From the IMG/VR virus record IMGVR_UViG_3300032093_000257, positions 1 to 43,552 of that record: a stretch of DNA of 43,552 nt, one strand, 5' to 3'. The first letter of the stretch is position 1. Each line of letters begins with the position of its first letter. This document shows, piece by piece, positions 10,101-16,131 of the stretch. A model generated the notes under the pieces. It was not told the origin of the DNA and made no database searches. It saw only the letters and a program-made list of their open reading frames with translations. A program made the translations under genes and the position numbers. The stretch is from a virus.

Positions 10101-10384
10101 GCGTCTTCCTTGCGTTGCGCGGCCTCGGCGCGGCGCGTGAGCGCATCGGCTGCACGCATCGCGGTGAGGTCGATGAGGCCGTCTGCACCGCGCTGGGGTG
10201 CGGGTGCGGCGGTGATAGCGGAGAAGGGGTCTACCGGGGCTGCAGCGCGGCCACGCGGGGCTGCAGCGGGTTCGCCGAAGGCGAGGTCAGGCGTGGTGAG
10301 ATCGATGAGCCCTGAGCCTTGTTCGGCGCCTTTTTGACGGAGTGCGCGGAAGATGGCGTTGGGGTCGAAGAGATCGGTTGCCAT
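1154..10384 (-). CDS. Giant polyvalent/ejection virion protein, 3076 aa
   Basis: The gene takes up about a fifth of the window. Order of visible parts: N-terminal low-complexity region; charged helices; a glycine-zipper hydrophobic stretch (about 330-372, GGAAGGAAGGAIAG); an HEYLH zincin motif (970-974) with acidic residues 45-50 further on (E1019, E1023) that could be the third metal ligand; several Ala-Pro linkers; two beta-rich repeats around 1320-1500; a PPAQ linker (about 2030-2062); long helical regions; and a conserved C-terminal region (TRWNLPFGPINMARDIWE, then a hydrophobic segment near 2760-2783) like that of phage polyvalent proteins (LPD38 type) and large internal virion proteins. 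Such proteins are packaged and injected with DNA, where they aid passage and counter host defence. A promoter lies just upstream. The domain names come from memory and would need profile searches. Confidence 0.8.
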   Translation of the reverse strand: MATDLFDPNAIFRALRQKGAEQGSGLIDLTTPDLAFGEPAAAPRGRAAAPVDPFSAITAAPAPQRGADGLIDLTAMRAADALTRRAEAAQRKEDAAQRREDRAAQQAAPLTLQDAVNARLGEPVNPAAAAAVPGKEAPKLYVDPSKTWAEVRESDQWKALPFEEQANQRKLWVDAQVNEAVARVQQTTGRPMKPADIAAARKTIDAQTRASLGAQPKSSWIDNDIYDTAAFTVKNWWTGRQIRDAKTDEERAAAIAQRAKDKAQFESNLSDFTKNEQKRIEFLRAKMQEENMRKTGSAELTVAQEAELGAKGFWTDPVRNVLGNLPSTLAAMGVSVGGGAAGGAAGGAIAGPKGAAVGGLVGGITGGMAAGQELTSAEIAGGIAEQIANMPDAELDKSQQFRELVQQFNGDRARAKTAFTSRLVEDSELMARGIGAAAGSVEPLIGAGRLAARAATQAGALSGPVRTAINQAFSRYGLTAMVPGTPLREFSQKLASETAERSYVRAAAGVVKPLLGEAAQEFVEEGGAQVVQNVALREGQLEQGLFEGAVEAGTMGALTGAATAGGVKGATVGGRKLFGAVEEQGDVVAIRDANGKLTAARSGKAAEQSNLVLNRETGLARIRDAEAEVDPQAMHTAMQLNTGIISSLAATSGKTIEAGLAAAHGLNSLLLGVNGEGLGQRLKLRDGTFINIVSAGDGGVTLADPAQLTPLARTTLTEANDIIATLRAPVTQFAQRTRNYEPMSGTPAPALPEPPAAPTAADFEQRRIERQQQAMQALTGAPAPAPAPAPAPAPAPTLPAPAAPAPTPAAPAPADLSQIETQAQTVLAGIQPGDAQGGITALTQADTLIRRMTPEQRDAYTNLPSDQLPENLRRMRDDMGLVLEVRNATSGWAEAVRTSTNPLQSVATDQNAGSANRQAAATVLSLFTQTGIPLPTVSYSQTAPSYRGVYTRANHAVGFNPSTTASTVPHEYLHALTVRGLNAIAGTPQGREIGLLLNYIRAQIPNLNPAVYAASSNAEVLAEMFRPQALVFLAQQQYDLNAMPPAVRATAERLLNAPQRGSLLTLMSRAVEAILRLVNPNLQVAPGALSTLLTRAAAEAMAETQTAMGVQRTPGGLDTTTQGVAPTPPAPTPPAPVAQPPAAPAPAPAPAPAPAPLPTGPLDDEALARQLTPGNNNLPSVAQEALDLARRLTQGRNIPEQYITATANAIVRMYFDLGLNLSTAAPAPAPAPAAGTAPNNPSLPAGTLTYPPGNQWTEVAWAVQLPQSVNGRDLFYGNTQEEAEANAAAAVAPAPAPAPEPAPSPAPEPAPAPAPEPAPTPVTTESTIVTVDELDRRVIEGETMRDVLRGLRAGDRLIQNNGSYYNVTSVSDDGNTVRLVGYRPDGTLAGSERSFTARDIFDALPDTATLTRVPGAATRPHTSADQAWRVENRFRLNSQQDRPFGSNGPGSGYTYVVRAIDPATNTVRVEATQAPGTFRTFNAQAMADLIDANIVTVDAVAAPAPAPAPAPAPAPAPAAPALPQLPQDLRGAAPYYRSHPVGFSSDIDRAAYIAAGTTRSSRDSDYVQWVRDQTGWTVSQVRDHGRAVRRVINGLSSRTWSRGRVGVPVQPLSFPVPASRPIVAATDAARAPTQAPAPAPAAGITRPTDPRTPYDPLDRTQRRIEPVRPLGVTRQRLLNLMRMLAGRVAQNEGFRSDRYLPPGSLPTDLVPLTASTSEKQAAFRRFVEAYATAATTKLQADLANANTLAEKQEVGKELFGINSPSGSYFSGMRVVGESIYFDFTDAYGGTSSQRATFDFSYNNGNDAHFYAAGFTANSGVGTPFYDAVYGAAVQSGLGITVTGLLDANKRRMPLNRLRAILRWGHKFNDLQRAERLLKLPTRHVDNPDPSFGTSFNLEGLFQRTEQTFLSGITPAARPVGFDFATGQLVVGPNRTPIPDVYDWLQTQSARISGQNEDFINRPTVDGLRLVGILRELMATTDDAQAQQLADSLTEQGTNRLFMRDTPEGGQRSILDDEPEDDAVFMQGQPPAPPAQPPAQPPAQPPAQPPAQPPAQPPAQPPAQPVSPRAPGATLAGVRAGAQAPLAGTLRSQFRQVLFSRVLSRQVRAQRLRELAQRAGNVLTESFADSLIPVVRWVESLAIPTGLRDRIVGAMYTAPNVRDNILAEARARYGGDQLNTELDALFQARRRNDRGATVEDVIRDAGYWVTARYALIKNARMLASDRQATADALQDLTNAQQRLTTAQRNNAPQDQLDALRDEITTAQTAYNDARATEADREFALNQSEGVDNHVGSSGRAVGLAGGMNNAQANAFMQRAEQLFGRQGLERVAQQVYRLNAFRMATDIESGRIDPANAVLFSPELAALAPEMARLQQLSATPGSTQAQIEAARNDFIDKLSRNSQYVPTTGDPEQGFEQDVLGSGFRAPNVARERRLMGRTGSLANDGITATLGGMQRSASAAGWRPFTNLIETAYNQMTDAQRQAAGIRRVPITALDRLSDNLIIVNQPDGSAVGYSIRDGAELGALRKENLETSSALGQAIQTPTRLFSTLVTRWNLPFGPINMARDIWERSENMRARNYRTASGRPVDSGKAANDMLRTALKSGLAKEIASLYFNKAMGRPLPNSKYALLLREFEEFGGGGSKYGTFLARDRRDFVDEVKKVGENRIFKSGRALAGYVGMWNDAFDSVAPLSAYAALRNQGMSKEDAAAGALDLMNFRKTGTAMPIVRALYAFAQPTVTGGVNLLKTLKTPVGRNRALVYTAGLMALHALLASLAGEDEELGKNKFDLLDDYAKERSLPLPLPNGEFLKLPLGFGLPSVANLLALRSREYFNGEKTGLEAANSLAFDALKQFAAPIEAPKIKDDNFKAAAQMFAPTILKSPLNVAINRGGLGQELVREQFLDKAQFKSEQGAPLTAEEYKWMARELRQMTGWDMAPEQMKEMLGTFALGPFRVAQQVMIDNPNKERQGREVAAPVVSSLIAGTSNAIIREFGKFEQAGLEAKREANAGTELTPEQQEIADLYDEWVEVEKGFRKRGAALTKAGVEKGVTEERTELRTERSQAQADIIRRFNELNR
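4201..4296 (-). repeat. 12-base tandem repeat encoding PPAQ linker
   Basis: Eight consecutive 12-base units of CAGGCGGTTGTG type (plus-strand reading) occur; the first four are identical, the next three share a T to C change and the last is degenerate. They encode a (PPAQ)n spacer in the giant virion protein, probably an extended, flexible linker. The two sequence blocks suggest growth by slippage or unequal crossing-over. Confidence 0.9.
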
Positions 10385-10411
10385 AGGTACGTCCGAGGTG
10401 GGGTCACCTCG

Positions 10412-10440
10412 ATTCTAGGGGTCCGATCCCTGTAGATCAA
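10412..10440 (-). promoter_or_regulatory. Promoter for giant virion gene
   Basis: On the minus strand TTGATC (10435-10440, 4 of 6 to TTGACA), a 17-base spacer and TAGAAT (10412-10417, 5 of 6 to TATAAT) stand just upstream of the ATG at 10384. The spacer contains the inverted repeat AGGG-GTCCGAT-CCCT (plus strand). The -10 box lies in the decamer CTAGAATCGA, which also occurs in the other intergenic gap at 18901-18910. Confidence 0.5.
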
Positions 10441-11274
10441 TCACGCAGCAAGGGTACGCTCCAGGTATCTATCGACGGCCGGTGGAAGGTTCGATGTGTC
10501 GTTGCCTTGTTCGTCTGGATTCATGTCGGCGAACATGCGCGCCATCAGACGTTCTTGGTCTGCAGCGGCTTTATCTCTGATGGCATCGAGGTTAGCCCAC
10601 TCATCGTCCATACCGCGCGCCGCGAGGCGGGTGGGGGCGCTGGGTGTTCCCATTGATTCGAGCGCCTTGAGCCAGGAGGGTGTGGCTTCGGGCATCGCTT
10701 GTGGCGCTGCTTGGGCCAGCATCGAACCGGCTGGTAGGCCGTCGTTCATTTCCTGGAAGGCGGTGGCCAAAAGCTGTTGGTCGTTTGCGGCGGCCATCGC
10801 ACGCCCGCCCGGAGCGCCTGCTGCGCCTGCGGGCGCAGGGGCTGCGCGCGGGGCGTCGGTCTGGGAGGGCGCGCTCTTGCCTGCGAGGGCCGCGATGCGG
10901 GTGTTGTACTCGATGGTTTCCTTGGGCATGGCGCGCTTCTTCCCGTCGATGAACGCCTGAAGATTCGTCTCACCCCAGTTGTAGGCTTGGCGTGCCAGTT
11001 CCTCGGTGCCGAAGCGCTGCTTCAGTTGGGCCATGTACTTGGCCGCACCGTCGAGGCTGCTGTAGGGGTCTTTGGTATCGACGCCCAGCGCGCGTGCGGT
11101 GCGCGGCATGAACTGCGCGATGCCTTGTGCACCGGACTTCGACGGGCGTGTGTTGGGGTTGAAGCCCGACTCTTGCTGGATCTGGGCCACGAACATCTCG
11201 GGGTCCAGGCCGTTCTTCTGTGCGACCTGTCGGGCGTAGGCGCGCAGTTCGTCGCGGGAGGGTAGGGTAGCCAT
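10441..11274 (-). CDS. Virion lytic transglycosylase (SLT family)
   Basis: This 277-residue protein has a goose-lysozyme/SLT domain in its first 110 residues: the catalytic glutamate E35 in QQESGFNPN, the GIAQFMP motif (51-57) and the AYNWG motif (97-101). The enzyme cleaves the glycosidic bonds of peptidoglycan with formation of 1,6-anhydro muramic ends. The rest (about 130-277) is Ala/Pro-rich and probably a virion anchor. It has no signal peptide. Its place among the internal virion proteins, next to the giant protein, shows it is the particle-borne enzyme that opens the wall during DNA entry, not the lysis enzyme. The start overlaps the previous stop (TGATG), with AAGGA before the ATG. 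Confidence 0.85.
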   Translation of the reverse strand: MATLPSRDELRAYARQVAQKNGLDPEMFVAQIQQESGFNPNTRPSKSGAQGIAQFMPRTARALGVDTKDPYSSLDGAAKYMAQLKQRFGTEELARQAYNWGETNLQAFIDGKKRAMPKETIEYNTRIAALAGKSAPSQTDAPRAAPAPAGAAGAPGGRAMAAANDQQLLATAFQEMNDGLPAGSMLAQAAPQAMPEATPSWLKALESMGTPSAPTRLAARGMDDEWANLDAIRDKAAADQERLMARMFADMNPDEQGNDTSNLPPAVDRYLERTLAA

Positions 11275-12272
11275 CAGCGCTGTCCTTGCGTGAGCCAGGG
11301 CGTGGATTGAACGGGCAGCGGGGTCCAGGGCGGCGTGGCTGCAGGTGCGCGGGGCATCGCTGGCGCAGGCATCACGGGCGCTGCCATCGGTGCGGCCGCA
11401 GGAATGCCAGCCAACCCGGCCAACGCGGTCTGCGCAGCGGTAGGCGGCGCCATCGTCATACCGGCCGCTGGGTTGGGCACTCCAACTGCTGCAGGCGCAG
11501 CCGGTGCGGCGGCAGCCGGCAGCGGCGTGACTTGCCCCGTGATGGGGTTGATCGCGACCTGGAAGCCCGCGTTGCGGTATGCCTGTGCAACCTGTTCGGC
11601 CATCGCCAGCATCTGCTGTTGCTGCCCCAGGTTCTGCAGGCCGGGCAGGACGTTGGCGTTCTGTGCGCGTTGTTGCTGCATCTGCGCGAACTGGGCGGGC
11701 GTCATCTTGTAGCCCATGAACTCCACGTTCCCGTCGGGCAGCATCTTGCCTCCAGCGCCCGCGATGTTCTGAGGATTCAGCGCGGTGGCCGGATTAGACC
11801 AACGGTCTATTTCAACGAGCTTCTGCCCTACATTCGCACCGGGCATCGCGCCCAGGATCTTCTGTGCGCTGGCGGTGTCGCCCGCTTTGGCGTAGTCCGA
11901 TGCCAGCCGGGTGAGGTAGGTCTGGATGCCTTGTGCTTCCTGGGCTGCGCCCGGGCGTGTGCCGTCCAGGTTCTGCAGACGGTTCATCGCGCTTTGCACC
12001 ACGAAGTCCGCCTGCTGCTCACGCGGCATCTTGGCAAGCTCGGTGAAGACGGAGGTCTGGAAGTCGGCGGCGCGGCGGTTGCCCTCGATGGCTTCCATCG
12101 CGGTGCGCGAGTTCTCCTGCGCGAGTGGCAGACCGAGGTTGTACGTGGTCTGCGACTGGCGCAGCGCTTCTTCGGTGCGCCGCACATCCAGGTCGTTCAT
12201 CACGTCCTGCCAGTTGGCTTTGTTGGCCATCTCTGCGCCGCGCGCATAGGCCATCAGATCGATGAAAGCCAT
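11274..12272 (-). CDS. Internal virion protein, Gln/Ala-rich
   Basis: This 332-residue protein is rich in Ala, Gln and Met. Residues 1-150 are helical (MAFIDLMAYARGAEMANK..., DLDVRRTEEALRQSQ). The middle (about 190-235) is Gln-rich (MQQQRAQNANVLPG), and the C-terminal 90 residues form an Ala-Pro tail without predicted fold. AAGGAAACAAC precedes the ATG. It lies between a probable internal protein and the virion transglycosylase, overlapping the latter by one base. The composition and position are those of podovirus internal core (ejection) proteins, which build a channel for DNA across the envelope. No specific family is recognised. Confidence 0.6.
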   Translation of the reverse strand: MAFIDLMAYARGAEMANKANWQDVMNDLDVRRTEEALRQSQTTYNLGLPLAQENSRTAMEAIEGNRRAADFQTSVFTELAKMPREQQADFVVQSAMNRLQNLDGTRPGAAQEAQGIQTYLTRLASDYAKAGDTASAQKILGAMPGANVGQKLVEIDRWSNPATALNPQNIAGAGGKMLPDGNVEFMGYKMTPAQFAQMQQQRAQNANVLPGLQNLGQQQQMLAMAEQVAQAYRNAGFQVAINPITGQVTPLPAAAAPAAPAAVGVPNPAAGMTMAPPTAAQTALAGLAGIPAAAPMAAPVMPAPAMPRAPAATPPWTPLPVQSTPWLTQGQR

Positions 12273-12281
12273 GTTGTTTCC

Positions 12282-13253
12282 TTACTTACCGTCACCGATG
12301 TTCATGCCGCCGGTTCCATCGCCAGCGTTGTAGCCGTTGATGGACCCAAAGTCGCTACCGAAGAACGCCCCGTTGTTCGTGATGTCGTTTTGCGAACTCA
12401 ACTCCGAGGGGTTGGTGAACGATGTCTGATTGAGATCCTGATAAGCATACGCCTCAGCCCCCATCTGCTCAAGCGCTTGGGGCACCGCGACATCGCCGGG
12501 CTGCCCCATGACATCGCGGACCTCGATGGGCGCTTGGTACATAGGGGATGTGGCTTGGCCGCTACCACCACGCCGGCCGGCTGCAGTGCCGTCGCGGTTG
12601 CCGTAGTAGCCGAACGCCTGGAGCGCTTGGCTGGCGCCTTGCGCAGCCTCAGCGCCGGCTGCAGCCAAGCCCTGGGCGGCCGACTGCATGAGCGCAGCGG
12701 CTTGGCCGACGAGCCCTTGGCGTAGTGCTATGGCCGCCTTGCGCCGCTCGAAGTCCGTGTCGCGGACTTGCTGGATCTCGTAGAAGGCGATACGGTCGCA
12801 GATGGCTTCGACGTTGGCTTTGGTGGTGGCGCGTGCCACGAGCAACTCTTGGATCGCCCGCATGTAGGCGCTGCCGCAGTAGCGGTTCTTGCTGCACTCC
12901 CACTCTTTGAGCTTCTTGGCGTACATCGATGCGATGGGTGCCCACATCCGCCCCGCGTACCGTCGAGCCAGAACCGACTGATCTTCCCACGGCGTGGGTT
13001 GCGTGAACTCGTTGAGGAACTGAGTCTCGCGCGGCCAGTAGACGTTCTTGAGGTGGTTGTGCTGCTGCTCTTCGATGCTGAGCGCACGGCTGGAAATGCT
13101 GGCCAGCTTGTTGTAGTTCTTGATCGCGTCTGAAGAGTTCAGCGCGAACGCAGCGATGGACGCTGTCGAGCGGATGACGGCAGCAGACGTGACGCCGAGG
13201 AATCTCGCGCCCTCAGCGGCAACGTAGCCGAAATCAGTTACGCAGGTTCCCAT
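12282..13253 (-). CDS. Putative internal virion protein, 323 aa
   Basis: This is a mainly helical protein. After a short start (MGTCVTDFGYVAAEG) come helices to about residue 215, including IEEQQHNHLKNVYWPRETQF and an Ala-rich segment (VGQAAALMQSAAQGLAAAG). The last 110 residues are Gly/Asn/Gln-rich and probably disordered. The N-terminal third resembles the preceding gene product (shared CV-x-D-x-GYV and W-x-(K/R)E-x-x-F-x-NE patterns), which suggests an old tandem duplication. It starts 7 bases after the preceding stop, with GTAGGTG as the binding site. The position fits an ejection or internal core protein; the function is inferred. Confidence 0.55.
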   Translation of the reverse strand: MGTCVTDFGYVAAEGARFLGVTSAAVIRSTASIAAFALNSSDAIKNYNKLASISSRALSIEEQQHNHLKNVYWPRETQFLNEFTQPTPWEDQSVLARRYAGRMWAPIASMYAKKLKEWECSKNRYCGSAYMRAIQELLVARATTKANVEAICDRIAFYEIQQVRDTDFERRKAAIALRQGLVGQAAALMQSAAQGLAAAGAEAAQGASQALQAFGYYGNRDGTAAGRRGGSGQATSPMYQAPIEVRDVMGQPGDVAVPQALEQMGAEAYAYQDLNQTSFTNPSELSSQNDITNNGAFFGSDFGSINGYNAGDGTGGMNIGDGK

Positions 13254-13260
13254 GCTTCAC

Positions 13261-14112
13261 CTACTCTTGCGTGGCCACTGACTGGATGAACTCCTCGTAG
13301 GAATCCGTGGTCTGCTGGGTCAAGGTCACTGCTGTAGTTGGCTCGGTGTTGATGCGGATCTCACGCGCTTCCACAGGGGCCATCTGTGCGACGGGCGTGG
13401 AGTTGCGCTCCCAGCCGACCGGGCGTCTCCAGCGGCTGTCTTCGTAGCCCCACATCGAGAGTCCGGAGTTGATGGTGTTGACCAGCATGTCGCGAACAGC
13501 GGTGCGGCCGGTCTGGCCGAGCGCGCCCATTGACATGGCAGTGGTGAGCTTGCCGCGTCCCAGGCCGAGCACGGCAAGCTGACGGCTTGCACGGCGGTCG
13601 TTGAGGTGGATGGCGCGGGCTTCGGCCGAGCGCATCGTGTTAGCCATGAGGTCGGCCTTGGCCAGCGCCATGCCCCACGCGGTGCGGTTGTCTTCGCACT
13701 GCCCGACGGACAGGCCGACCTTGTTGGACAGCCGATCGAACTCAGCGTCGGTGGATTCCCACACCTTTTCCACAGCGTTGGCCACAGCGTAGACGGGGCT
13801 GTAAAGCGGGGTGGCCTTGGCCGTGTCCATCGTCTCGTTGACGAACGCCCGCTCCTTGTCCCATGTGAGTTGCGCATGCACCAACGCTTCTTCAGCCAGG
13901 GTGACCCGCCGGGCGGCGAGCTCTGCGCGGATGTCGGCGATCTTGCTGTTGGTGCGGCGCTGCCAGAGCATCATCGCGCTGTAGATCGCCGCCCACTGAG
14001 CAGCCTCTGCAACCACAGCGGCCGATTGGGCGGCGGCTCCGGTCACGTACCCTACGTCATCGACGCAGATACCTTGCCCGGATAGGAAGCCGACGATGGA
14101 ACCGAGGATCAT
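13261..14112 (-). CDS. Putative internal virion protein, 283 aa
   Basis: This 283-residue protein begins with a hydrophobic, glycine-containing stretch (MILGSIVGFLSGQGICVDDVGYV). Long helices follow (WAAIYSAMMLWQRR, IADIRAELAARRVTLAEEAL), and it ends in a polar tail with many Thr and Gln. It has no enzyme motif. It lies directly after a gp13-like gene: its ATG at 14112 is one base past the upstream stop codon at 14114-14116. The order nozzle, gp13-like, helical proteins, transglycosylase recalls the T7-type internal-core genes, so I take it as an ejection protein. The binding site is weak, and coupling to the upstream gene is likely. Confidence 0.55.
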   Translation of the reverse strand: MILGSIVGFLSGQGICVDDVGYVTGAAAQSAAVVAEAAQWAAIYSAMMLWQRRTNSKIADIRAELAARRVTLAEEALVHAQLTWDKERAFVNETMDTAKATPLYSPVYAVANAVEKVWESTDAEFDRLSNKVGLSVGQCEDNRTAWGMALAKADLMANTMRSAEARAIHLNDRRASRQLAVLGLGRGKLTTAMSMGALGQTGRTAVRDMLVNTINSGLSMWGYEDSRWRRPVGWERNSTPVAQMAPVEAREIRINTEPTTAVTLTQQTTDSYEEFIQSVATQE

Positions 14113-14113
14113 G

Positions 14114-14503
14114 TCAGATCTCTAGGAAGCGCAGCGAGGTGGGTTCACCGCCGAGAACGTCATCGGCGGTGGCTTCGTAGTAGAACATCTTGGCGCCCAG
14201 GACACGAGCGGCATCGAGCATGAACTTCAGCATGTCGTCGCGCGCTTCGCCTTCAGCTACCAGCACAGACGCGGACTGCTCGGCGTCGTAGTAGCGGCGG
14301 CCGAACGCCATGATGGAGAAGCCGGTGGTCTTGCCGTTCTCGGTGGCCACGAACACGCGGGTGTGGTCAGAGGTCCAGGCCATTGCGAAGGCTTGCGGTT
14401 CAAGCGACAGGCCAACGGCGGTGGCTGCTTCGAGCAGCCGCACGATGTCTTCGCGGATGTCCTCCTTCTTCTTGGAGGGCATGATGAGTTCGATCTTGGG
14501 CAT
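14114..14503 (-). CDS. gp13-like / GNAT-like virion-associated protein
   Basis: This 129-residue alpha/beta protein has an alternating pattern (TRVFVATENGKTTGFSIMAF, SASVLVAEGEARDDMLKFML, AKMFYYEATADDVLGG) that suggests an acetyltransferase-like fold. T7-like phages carry such a protein (gp13 type) between the nozzle and the internal core proteins, where it is needed for assembly rather than as a known enzyme. The start at 14503 overlaps the preceding stop (TGATG), with AAGGAACTCTG as the binding site; a longer frame from 14593 would run back into the nozzle gene. No acetyl-CoA loop is clear, so enzymatic activity is doubtful. Confidence 0.5.
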   Translation of the reverse strand: MPKIELIMPSKKKEDIREDIVRLLEAATAVGLSLEPQAFAMAWTSDHTRVFVATENGKTTGFSIMAFGRRYYDAEQSASVLVAEGEARDDMLKFMLDAARVLGAKMFYYEATADDVLGGEPTSLRFLEI

Positions 14504-16125
14504 CAGAGTTCCTTGGTGGATGGGGCAAGGCTGACCATCTTCACCTTGGCGGTGCCGGAAAGAACCCACTTGAAACTCTGCCCTGTGGCCCACAGGGGCA
14601 GCGCAAAGTGATCGCTCTGAAACAGGCTTTCGTCCAAGGCTGGGAAGTCATCGCAATATAGCTGAATTCGTTCAGACCCGGGAGCCATCAAGACCTGGAG
14701 CGCACCAAAATTAAACGGCACGCCGATAAGCGATTCACTGGACTCGTAGGTGTGGGGCAGCAGCGTGTTGCCGCGATCCCACTCCTCGACGCTGGCGCCG
14801 AAGCGCAGCAGCAAACGACCGGTGCGCGTGACGAAGATCTCGTCTGGGCGCAGCGACAACTCGGTGTGGTGTTCGAGCTCCGCGTTGGTGCCTGCGCCGT
14901 CCTTGATGGCCATGCAGAAGGCGCCCATGCGGAAGAAGCAGAACAGGCGGCCGAGGTGGTAGCCGATCTTGGCGGTGTCGGGGTGCAGGGCTTGCCAATC
15001 GTCGGGCGCGTAGTGCGAGGACGTGATGATGATCGGCGCGTTCCTGCCGCCCATGTAGACGAGGCCGTGGTGCGTGGGATAGACGGCACCTGACGGAACG
15101 GCCGTCATGCTGCGGAAGCCCGCCCCGACGATTGGCAGGGCCTCGGGCATGCGGATCGCGCGCCGGCACCCAGCGTCCTTGCAGTCAACGGCGCCGGGCA
15201 CCACGTAGGGCGCACCGTCGGTGGCCACGTAGATGATGTCGTTGCTCTCGACGATGGCGCGGACGGTGTCGTCAAGCTGGATCTTGTGGACCCAGTTGTG
15301 GTAGTTGTTGTTCTGGCTGAAGTACAGATACCGACCGTCGAACCCGGCAAGGCAGTTCATGGACTGGATCCACGTCATGCCTTTGAGCGTTGCGGGCGGT
15401 GGTTCGACGAAGTCTTCGCCGAGCGACTCGGTGAGATCGAAGTCGATCTTAGTATCGACGTAGGACAACTGCGTGGCGGGGATGGTGTCCACCAGCATCC
15501 AGGCCGCGTCCACGGTGTTCTCGCTCTCTTTGAGCGGAGACTCGTAGCCCGTGACCGTGCGGTAGATGCGGATCTCTTGAACGTCCCACCCACCGGCCGG
15601 GATGGTCCAGCCTGACACCTGTACGGATGAGCCGTCTTCGACGATGACCTCTTCGCTGGGCTCGGAGAGCGCGGAGAAGTTGCCGAACGAGTCCACGTAC
15701 TGGTAGGCGTACTGCCGGGGCACAGCGCCCTTGGAGAAGGACTCCACGCCCATCGCGGCCGGGCGTCCCTCGGGGCAGGGCAGCCCCAGGCGGTAGACGG
15801 TCGGGTCGCACAGCGCATCGAAGGTGATGCGCACGGGGTATGGGTAGTCGTTGTAGTTGGTGGCGAAGACGTGCTGTTGCTCGGTGGAGCCTTCGGCCCA
15901 GCTTGCGCACTTGGACGACTCCATCCAGCAGCAGTTGAACGCCTGATAGATCGACTTCGCGTTGCTGGCGACCTCATGCACCTTGCGCGTGGAGCGCCAC
16001 GACTCCAGCGTTCCGTGCCACAGCTTGCAGTCCACCGCCCGGGTGGCCGCGCCGTTGCGGACGAGGTGGTCCGCTTGGCGCGGTGTGCTGCCGCTGAAGA
16101 CGTTGGTGACGATGTTGCGGGCCAT
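14503..16125 (-). CDS. Tail nozzle / tail tubular B-like protein
   Basis: This 540-residue beta-rich protein has repeated blade-like segments such as GRYLYFSQNNNYHNW, DIIYVATDGAPYVV, GLVYMGGRNAPIII and EIFVTRTGRLLLRF. The layout is that of the beta-propeller nozzle proteins of short-tailed phages (T7 gp12 type), which form the distal tail tube and carry the adhesins. The N-terminus (VTNVFSGSTPRQADHLV) and a fibronectin-like region (about 135-250, YAYQYVDSFGNFSALSEPSE) fit this. It precedes the gp13-like and internal virion genes, as in T7-like order. No Shine-Dalgarno is evident, so coupling from the gene 6 bases upstream is likely. Several cysteines (CC at 65-66, CKDAGC near 315) are unusual for the family. 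Confidence 0.6.
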   Translation of the reverse strand: MARNIVTNVFSGSTPRQADHLVRNGAATRAVDCKLWHGTLESWRSTRKVHEVASNAKSIYQAFNCCWMESSKCASWAEGSTEQQHVFATNYNDYPYPVRITFDALCDPTVYRLGLPCPEGRPAAMGVESFSKGAVPRQYAYQYVDSFGNFSALSEPSEEVIVEDGSSVQVSGWTIPAGGWDVQEIRIYRTVTGYESPLKESENTVDAAWMLVDTIPATQLSYVDTKIDFDLTESLGEDFVEPPPATLKGMTWIQSMNCLAGFDGRYLYFSQNNNYHNWVHKIQLDDTVRAIVESNDIIYVATDGAPYVVPGAVDCKDAGCRRAIRMPEALPIVGAGFRSMTAVPSGAVYPTHHGLVYMGGRNAPIIITSSHYAPDDWQALHPDTAKIGYHLGRLFCFFRMGAFCMAIKDGAGTNAELEHHTELSLRPDEIFVTRTGRLLLRFGASVEEWDRGNTLLPHTYESSESLIGVPFNFGALQVLMAPGSERIQLYCDDFPALDESLFQSDHFALPLWATGQSFKWVLSGTAKVKMVSLAPSTKEL

Positions 16126-16131
16126 GAGCTA

